Below are positions 1 through 8,072 of a DNA stretch of 8,072 bases, in pieces. Positions within the stretch are counted from its first letter, which is position 1. Every line of letters begins with the position of its first letter. The stretch is from Actinomycetes bacterium (GTDB lineage Bacteria > Actinomycetota > Actinomycetes > S36-B12 > UBA5976). The position numbers were made by a program, and so were the translations under genes. The notes below the pieces were generated by a model. The model made no database searches and had not been told where the DNA came from. It saw only the letters and a program-made list of their open reading frames with translations. The DNA lies in NCBI GenBank assembly GCA_021784375.1, contig JAJXSV010000090.1, positions 1-8,072 on the forward strand, read 5' to 3'.

Positions 1-1223
<1,223 letters not shown>

Positions 1224-1243
1224 TTCACCGAAGAGCATTGGAT

Positions 1244-1249
1244 AGAGGA
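1244..1249 (+). promoter_or_regulatory. Ribosome binding site of rpoC
   Basis: AGAGGA lies 6 nt before the GTG at 1256. It fixes the rpoC start at that GTG (protein [10 protein letters not shown]...) rather than at the in-frame TTG at 1238, which would add six residues (MDRGNR) and overlap this site. Known actinobacterial RpoC proteins begin with MLD followed by a similar segment, which agrees with this choice. Confidence 0.85.
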
Positions 1250-1255
1250 AACAGA

Positions 1256-5131
<3,876 letters not shown>

Positions 5132-5169
5132 GACCGAAGGACCGCGGGTGCAGGTTCCCGTACGTTGAT

Positions 5170-5209
5170 CAGGGCGTGGGCCCGTCCGCAGGGACGGGCC
5201 CACGCCCTG
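5170..5209. terminator. Perfect hairpin, likely bidirectional terminator between rpoC and the MFS gene
   Basis: Perfect 18-bp inverted repeat: arms 5170-5187 and 5192-5209 around a GCAG tetraloop, almost wholly G/C in the stem. It begins 38 nt after the rpoC stop and ends 24 nt before the stop codon of the converging minus-strand transporter gene, so it can serve both transcripts. No U-tract follows on either strand (TGTCTCG on the plus side), which is common for terminator hairpins in high-GC actinobacteria. Termination itself is inferred from position and symmetry. Confidence 0.85.
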
Positions 5210-5233
5210 TCTCGTCCGTCGGCGCCTGCGCGA

Positions 5234-6658
5234 TCAGTCGAGCGCCGGCACCGAGGTGGCCGCGCGGGAGACCATGACGCCAAGGGCGGCCAGCACGGCG
5301 AGCGCGATCATGGCCGTGCGGGAGCCGGTGATGCCGGCACCGGCAAGGCTGTAGCCGATGGTTACGACGGCCACACCGAGCGCGGTGCCGAAGGCGCGTG
5401 TCATGTTGAGCAGCCCACCGGCCACGCCTGCGCGGGCACTTGGTGCGAGGAGCATGATGGCCGCGTTGTTCGCTGGAGTGAACATGCCGGAACCCGCCCC
5501 CAGCAGGATCAGGGCCACGGTGAGCGGTGCCGGTACGGCGGGCGCGACCGCTGCCACCAGGCAGCCCGTGGTGACGAGCGCCATGCCCACCGTCGTGGGG
5601 AGCCGAGGGCCGTGCGCATCCGCCAGGCGGCCCGCGAAGGGCGTCACCACGGCGATGGACACCGGCAGGAGCGACAGCATCAGCCCGGCCTGGCTGGGAT
5701 TCCAGGCCAGGGAGCGCTCCAGGGTGAAGGGCGTGATGAAGAGCAGGCCGAAGAGCACGAGGTAGGAGAGCAGGCCGGCCAGCAGTGCCTGGCGGAAGTG
5801 GGCCAACCCGAGCAGGTCCAGGGGGAGCAGGGGTTCGGCCTGCGCGCGCTGCCGGCGCAGCGAATGCGCCGCCAGACCGCCCCAGGCAGCCAAGGCGAGG
5901 AGGGCGGGGATGAGCACGCCGGGGCTCGCCAGCGCGCCGTGTTCGACGGCGGTGAGCGCGAGCAGGGTGGCGGTGCTGCCCAGGGCGAGCATGCCGACTC
6001 CCGCGATGTCCCACGAGTGACGCTCACGCAGGTCCTTGCTCGCAGGCAGGAGGAGGAGGCCCGCCGCAATGCCGATGACGCCAGCCGGCAGGTTGACGAG
6101 GAAGACGCTGCGCCAGCCGGCGAGATGGACGAGGATGCCACCGGCGGAGGGCCCGAGTGCCAGGCCCACGGCCTGGGCGACGGCTTGCATGCCGATGCCC
6201 CGGCCGACCTTGCCGCTCGGCATGGCGAGGCGGATGAGGGCCACGCTGTTGGCTTGGAGCATGGCGGCGCCCACTCCTTGGAGTGCCCGGCCCGCCACCA
6301 GCAGGCCGAGGTTGGGCGCGAACGCGCAAGCGGCGGAGGCGAGTGTGAACAACGCGAACCCGTAGACGTAGACGGTCTTGCGGCCCACCACGTCGGCCAA
6401 ATGCCCGATCGGGACCACGGCCGAGACCAGGACCACGAGATAGGCGAGGGCCACCCAGGAGGCCTGCCCCAGGGTCGCTCCGAAGGCATGCTGGATGGCG
6501 GGAGTGGCCAGGGTGACGATGCTGGCGTCCAGTTGCCCCATGAACGCACCCACGGAGACCGAGGCCACGACGAACCAGTGCGCCTGCGGGTGCATGCGGA
6601 TGCGCTGCGGCGGATGGGGCTCCCGCAGCAGGGGATGCCGGGCCTTGGTCATGGGCAC
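5234..6658 (-). CDS. MFS efflux transporter, DHA2 (EmrB/QacA-like) 14-helix family
   Basis: Predicted cytoplasmic-membrane drug/proton antiporter of the major facilitator superfamily, 474 aa with about 14 hydrophobic segments, the size and topology of the DHA2 (EmrB/QacA) family. Visible motifs: LDASIVTLATP in helix 1 (43-53, the DHA2 motif with a membrane aspartate), motif A GHLADVVGRK in the 2-3 loop (85-94), motif B RALQGVGAAM in helix 4 (124-133), and antiporter motif C GLALGPSAGG in helix 5 (165-174). Helix-like segments run roughly 28-48, 67-86, 95-113, 118-140, 157-176, 184-204, 217-237, 247-264, 289-311, 325-343, 355-375, 379-399, 418-440 and 446-464. The start could be GTG 6658 or ATG 6652; a later ATG at 6595 (M22) would remove a basic, proline-rich tail. 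None has a clear Shine-Dalgarno. The gene is divergent from a LysR regulator, which probably controls it. The substrate is unknown. GGG and CGG codons are more frequent than in rpoBC. No MFP partner (EmrA type) is present, as expected for a Gram-positive. Confidence 0.93.
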   Translation of the reverse strand: MPMTKARHPLLREPHPPQRIRMHPQAHWFVVASVSVGAFMGQLDASIVTLATPAIQHAFGATLGQASWVALAYLVVLVSAVVPIGHLADVVGRKTVYVYGFALFTLASAACAFAPNLGLLVAGRALQGVGAAMLQANSVALIRLAMPSGKVGRGIGMQAVAQAVGLALGPSAGGILVHLAGWRSVFLVNLPAGVIGIAAGLLLLPASKDLRERHSWDIAGVGMLALGSTATLLALTAVEHGALASPGVLIPALLALAAWGGLAAHSLRRQRAQAEPLLPLDLLGLAHFRQALLAGLLSYLVLFGLLFITPFTLERSLAWNPSQAGLMLSLLPVSIAVVTPFAGRLADAHGPRLPTTVGMALVTTGCLVAAVAPAVPAPLTVALILLGAGSGMFTPANNAAIMLLAPSARAGVAGGLLNMTRAFGTALGVAVVTIGYSLAGAGITGSRTAMIALAVLAALGVMVSRAATSVPALD

Positions 6659-6667
6659 AGGATGCGC

Positions 6668-6689
6668 ATTTGCTTGCCATAGGGCAAAT
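6668..6689. promoter_or_regulatory. Palindromic operator candidate for the LysR regulator
   Basis: Inverted repeat ATTTGC-N10-GCAAAT (6668-6689) with a nested inverted repeat TTGCC-ATAG-GGCAA (6674-6687), which also contains a T-N11-A pattern as in LysR-type recognition boxes. It lies in the divergent 77-bp intergenic region, 10-31 nt upstream of the transporter GTG and centred about 57 nt upstream of the regulator ATG. This is where LysR-type regulators usually bind: near -65 of their own gene and over or close to the partner promoter. I see no convincing -10/-35 pair for the transporter on the minus strand, so its promoter is unassigned. Binding is inference. Confidence 0.6.
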
Positions 6690-6699
6690 ACGAAAAACG

Positions 6700-6729
6700 T
6701 TGGAAGTCGATTGGCACGGCAAATACCAT
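6700..6729 (+). promoter_or_regulatory. Candidate promoter of the LysR gene, predicting a leaderless mRNA
   Basis: TTGGAA (6700-6705), an 18-nt spacer, then TACCAT (6724-6729) resemble sigma-70/SigA -35 and -10 elements (4 of 6 matches each). Transcription would start about 7 nt after the -10, at or next to the ATG at 6736. That gives a leaderless transcript, which fits the lack of a Shine-Dalgarno before this gene. Leaderless mRNAs are common in actinobacteria. The promoter is predicted from sequence only. Confidence 0.5.
6711..6727. promoter_or_regulatory. Second regulator-site candidate overlapping the LysR promoter
   Basis: TTGGCACGGCAA (6711-6722) resembles the core TTGCCATAGGGCAA of the upstream palindrome. 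The 9-bp word GGCAAATAC occurs here (6718-6726) and again within and just past the palindrome (6683-6691), 35 bp apart. The element covers part of the predicted -10 of the regulator gene, so occupancy would be expected to repress it, matching the negative autoregulation common for LysR-type proteins. The 35-bp spacing is not a whole number of three helical turns (about 31.5 bp), so strict same-face binding is uncertain. Confidence 0.4.
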
Positions 6730-6735
6730 GGGCTG

Positions 6736-7629
6736 ATGGATCGTCGACAGGTGCAGGCCTTCCTCGCGGTGCTGGACCACGGCGGATTCTCCGCGGCCGC
6801 CGACGAACTGGGGCTGACCCAGCCGAGCGTCTCGCAGTCGGTGGCCTCCTGGGAGCGCGAACTCGGCTTCCCGCTGTTCCAACGCCTGCCTCGCGGGGTC
6901 AGGCTCACCACCGCGGCCGGGCCGCTCGTGGGGCCGGCACGAGCGCTGCTCCGGGACTTCTCCGTGCTCGATTCCACGGCCGCGGAGGTCCGGGGCGTCC
7001 GCACCGGCTCCCTGGACCTCATGGCCATTCCCACCCTCACCCATGAACTCGCCGAGCTCGTCGGGCGCTTCCGGCATCGCCACCCGGAGATCATGGTCCG
7101 TTGCGGGGATCCGGGCCTGGAGGCCGTCGAGGACCTGGTGCGGTCGGGGGAGTGCGAACTCGGGCTCGCTGAGTCGCCGTCGGCGGGTCGGGGCCTGGTG
7201 GCCGTCCCCGTCGGGTCGCAGCCCTTCCTGCTCGTGCAACCGCCGAGCCACGCTCCGCGGACGACCCTGCGACGGGCCGAGATGGCGGGACTGGAGTTCG
7301 TGGCCACGCCCCTGGGCACATCCTCCCGCGCCCTGCTCGATGACGCGCTCGGTGGTATCCCGGCGCGCGTGGTGGTGGAGACCGCGCAACGGGAAGCCCT
7401 GGTGCCGCTCGTCATCGCGGGTGCCGGTTCGGCCCTGCTTCCCGAGTCGCTCGCCCGTCAGGCCGCAGCCCAGGGGGCCCACCTCGTCGTGCCTGAACCG
7501 CCGATCACGCGGCGTCTGGCGCTGCTGCACCGACCCGGGCCGCTGTCACCCGCAGCGCTCGCCTTCGTGGCCCTGCTGGCTCCCGCGGACGGCGTGTCGC
7601 ACGCAGGCGAGCCCGTGGGGCCGGCGTAG
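6736..7629 (+). CDS. LysR-type transcriptional regulator
   Basis: Cytoplasmic DNA-binding regulator, 297 aa, the usual LysR family length. The N-terminal winged helix-turn-helix covers about residues 3-62, with RQVQAFLAVLDHGGFSAAA followed by the HTH core (about 19-38, LGLTQPSVSQSVAS) and RELGFPLFQRLPRGVRLT as the wing. A linker helix (about 60-90) leads to an effector-binding domain of periplasmic-binding-protein fold (about 91-285: GSLDLMAIPT, FRHRHPEIMVRCGD, SGECELGLAES, VIAGAGSALLPESLA). The start is placed at ATG 6736, which puts the HTH at the standard distance from the N terminus; an in-frame TTG at 6670 would add 22 unrelated residues encoded by the operator region. No Shine-Dalgarno is seen. 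The gene is divergent from the MFS exporter, the classic arrangement for a LysR regulator and its target. The effector is unknown. The C-terminal tail from about 285 is short and alanine/glycine rich. Confidence 0.95.
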   Translation: MDRRQVQAFLAVLDHGGFSAAADELGLTQPSVSQSVASWERELGFPLFQRLPRGVRLTTAAGPLVGPARALLRDFSVLDSTAAEVRGVRTGSLDLMAIPTLTHELAELVGRFRHRHPEIMVRCGDPGLEAVEDLVRSGECELGLAESPSAGRGLVAVPVGSQPFLLVQPPSHAPRTTLRRAEMAGLEFVATPLGTSSRALLDDALGGIPARVVVETAQREALVPLVIAGAGSALLPESLARQAAAQGAHLVVPEPPITRRLALLHRPGPLSPAALAFVALLAPADGVSHAGEPVGPA

Positions 7630-7643
7630 CGTGCCGCCCATAT

Positions 7644-7671
7644 CCGGGCCCTTGGGCCCGGGGTCCCGGGC
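7644..7671 (+). terminator. Overlapping alternative hairpins after the LysR gene, putative terminator
   Basis: Starting 14 nt after the LysR stop are two mutually exclusive GC-only hairpins: CCGGGCCC-TT-GGGCCCGG (7644-7661) and GCCCGGG-GT-CCCGGGC (7656-7671), which share the middle arm. No U-tract follows. Position and symmetry suggest a terminator for the regulator transcript. The two-nucleotide loops mean the real stems would be one base pair shorter. Confidence 0.5.
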
Positions 7672-7692
7672 AACCTTCGCCTGGCGTCGGCG

Positions 7693-7735
7693 AGGCCGCC
7701 GTCCCACTGGGGACAGTCGCGGCCGGGGGCGGCCT
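7693..7735 (+). terminator. Nested hairpin followed by TTTT, possible second terminator
   Basis: The outer arms AGGCCGCC (7693-7700) and GGCGGCCT (7728-7735) pair perfectly over 8 bp. They enclose an inner hairpin GTCCC-ACTG-GGGAC (7701-7714). A short T run (TTTT, 7741-7744) follows after 5 nt. This could back up the preceding hairpins in stopping readthrough from the regulator gene toward rpsL. The unpaired 7715-7727 segment makes it less compact than a standard terminator. Confidence 0.35.
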
Positions 7736-7742
7736 GTGCGTT

Positions 7743-7771
7743 TTGCTGTCAGCGAAGATATTCGGTAACGT
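7743..7771 (+). promoter_or_regulatory. Weak candidate promoter for rpsL / str operon
   Basis: TTGCTG (7743-7748), a 17-nt spacer and TAACGT (7766-7771) form the best SigA-like pair I could see in the 346-bp gap before rpsL. The match is weak (3 of 6 at each element), but this is the only AT-richer patch in the gap, and it lies just after the presumed terminators. If real, the rpsL mRNA would carry a leader of about 200 nt. A promoter closer to rpsL remains possible, although I see no TAnnnT -10 there. Confidence 0.3.
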
Positions 7772-7932
7772 CCGTCCTCGCGCCCGACTTGCCTCGGGTC
7801 ATGTTGCACGCCCACCCGTGGGCGGGCGACGACCGGCCCCCTCCGGTTCGAGAACGTCGCAGAACCCTGTGTGAACTGCGACACACCCGACCGCGTGGGT
7901 CGGCGGGGCAGCAGGGAGCCAAGTAACCAACC

Positions 7933-7955
7933 GCGTGCGAGCCGGTCTCGCATGC
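7933..7955 (+). promoter_or_regulatory. Stem-loop just upstream of the rpsL Shine-Dalgarno
   Basis: GCGTGCGAG (7933-7941) pairs with CTCGCATGC (7947-7955) over 9 bp with one G-U wobble, around a CCGGT loop. It ends 10 nt before GGAG (7966-7969), so it leaves the ribosome site open, while its stability could influence initiation. The wobble on one arm hints at RNA-level rather than DNA-level symmetry. The role is inferred from position. Confidence 0.4.
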
Positions 7956-7965
7956 ACAACGACAC

Positions 7966-7969
7966 GGAG
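7966..7969 (+). promoter_or_regulatory. Ribosome binding site of rpsL
   Basis: GGAG ends 6 nt before the GTG at 7976, a standard spacing. It selects this GTG over the out-of-frame GTG at 7972. Confidence 0.85.
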
Positions 7970-7975
7970 ACGTGA

Positions 7976-8072
7976 GTGCCAACGATCCAGCAGCTGGTCC
8001 GCAAGGGCCGCCAGGACAAGGTCGCGAAGAACACGACGCCCGCGCTCAAGGGCTCGCCCCAGCGCCGCGGCG
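7976..8072 (+). CDS. rpsL: 30S ribosomal protein S12, N-terminal part (3' end outside window)
   Basis: Ribosomal protein S12, part of the decoding centre of the small subunit and the classic site of streptomycin-resistance substitutions (those residues lie beyond the window). The 32 codons visible encode [20 protein letters not shown] followed by [12 protein letters not shown], the highly conserved actinobacterial S12 N terminus. GTG start with GGAG 6 nt upstream. In most bacteria S12 is followed by rpsG, fusA and tuf in the str operon, which presumably continues past the window end. In many actinobacteria rpsL lies a short way downstream of rpoC; here the two are separated by the regulator/exporter module and a 346-bp non-coding region. 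Confidence 0.97.
   Translation, partial: MPTIQQLVRKGRQDKVAKNTTPALKGSPQRRG

Larger units (their letters stand above)
7772..7975 (+). other. Non-coding, hairpin-rich region upstream of rpsL (possible 5' leader)
   Basis: This stretch holds no credible gene. It contains a row of short inverted repeats: GCCCAC-CC-GTGGGC (7810-7823), ACCGG-N6-CCGGT (7832-7847), GTCGCAG-N13-CTGCGAC (7856-7882), CCGACC-N5-GGTCGG (7887-7903), and a 9-bp stem at 7933-7955. The word ACCGCGTG is repeated at 7890-7897 and 7930-7937. The region precedes a ribosomal-protein operon, so a structured mRNA leader or regulatory target is plausible, but high GC content makes some short stems likely by chance. I do not recognise it as a named RNA family. 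Confidence 0.4.

Noticed and set aside
1238..1255. TTG start for RpoC
   Set aside because: It would add MDRGNR, encoded by the Shine-Dalgarno region. The GTG at 1256 gives the conserved N terminus and places the zinc cysteines at 60, 62, 75 and 78.
5165..6682. A 505-codon plus-strand open frame opposite the MFS gene
   Set aside because: Its product is low-complexity (G, E, H, R, Q and A rich), and it begins inside the rpoC terminator hairpin. The minus-strand frame has clear transporter motifs, so this one is a shadow.
6670..6735. Upstream TTG start for the LysR protein
   Set aside because: It would add 22 residues encoded by the operator and promoter region and push the helix-turn-helix away from its standard N-terminal position.
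7043..7768. A 241-codon plus-strand open frame overlapping the LysR gene in another frame
   Set aside because: It is rich in R, S, W and P, typical of an off-frame reading of high-GC coding DNA, and lies mostly inside the regulator gene.
7843..7866. tRNA T-arm-like GGTTCGA followed by GAACC
   Set aside because: No acceptor, D or anticodon arms can be fitted around it, and the spacing between GGTTC and GAACC (12 nt) is wrong for a T arm.
5132..7975. Signs of a mobile element around the accessory module
   Set aside because: I looked for transposase or integrase fragments, target-site duplications and flanking inverted repeats at both edges and saw none. The hairpins present are explained as terminators or leader structure.
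7546..8049. A 167-codon minus-strand open frame spanning the LysR end, the gap and the rpsL start
   Set aside because: It overlaps two real genes at its ends, has no recognisable motif, and its translation is arginine-rich low complexity.

Overview
The window comes from a high-GC Gram-positive bacterium (Actinomycetota). Three things show this: the base composition and C/G-ending codons; the close similarity of the RpoB and RpoC proteins to the mycobacterial and other actinobacterial forms (RpoC carries the actinobacterial coiled-coil insertion and has its active-site aspartates at residues 535, 537 and 539, the numbering I recall for M. tuberculosis); and GTG starts on housekeeping genes. 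The RpoC and RpsL sequences look more like non-mycobacterial actinobacteria, possibly Micrococcales or relatives, but I cannot name a genus.

Layout. (1) Positions 1-1223 hold the 3' third of rpoB. After a 32-nt gap comes complete rpoC (1256-5131); the two form the usual rpoBC operon. (2) A perfect 18-bp hairpin at 5170-5209 sits between the converging ends of rpoC and a minus-strand gene and probably terminates both. (3) Positions 5234-7629 hold a two-gene accessory module: a 14-helix MFS drug/proton antiporter on the minus strand and a divergent LysR-type regulator on the plus strand. They share a 77-bp AT-richer intergenic region with a clear palindrome and a repeated GGCAAATAC element. (4) Positions 7630-7975 are non-coding: hairpins that may terminate the regulator gene, a weak promoter candidate, and a long, hairpin-rich leader. 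(5) rpsL (S12) starts at 7976 with a good Shine-Dalgarno and runs off the end; it is normally first in the str operon (rpsL-rpsG-fusA-tuf).

How the genes work together. The flanks are core transcription and translation machinery: RpoB and RpoC form the RNA polymerase catalytic cleft and S12 forms part of the ribosome decoding site. The module between them is a self-contained regulator plus exporter unit, in which the LysR protein most likely senses a small molecule and controls the exporter, and perhaps itself, from the shared intergenic region. The substrate cannot be read from the sequence. I found no CRISPR array, insertion sequence, tRNA, rRNA or integrase, and no clearly new system. The points most worth a second look are the intergenic operator, a promoter that predicts a leaderless regulator mRNA, and the structured rpsL leader.
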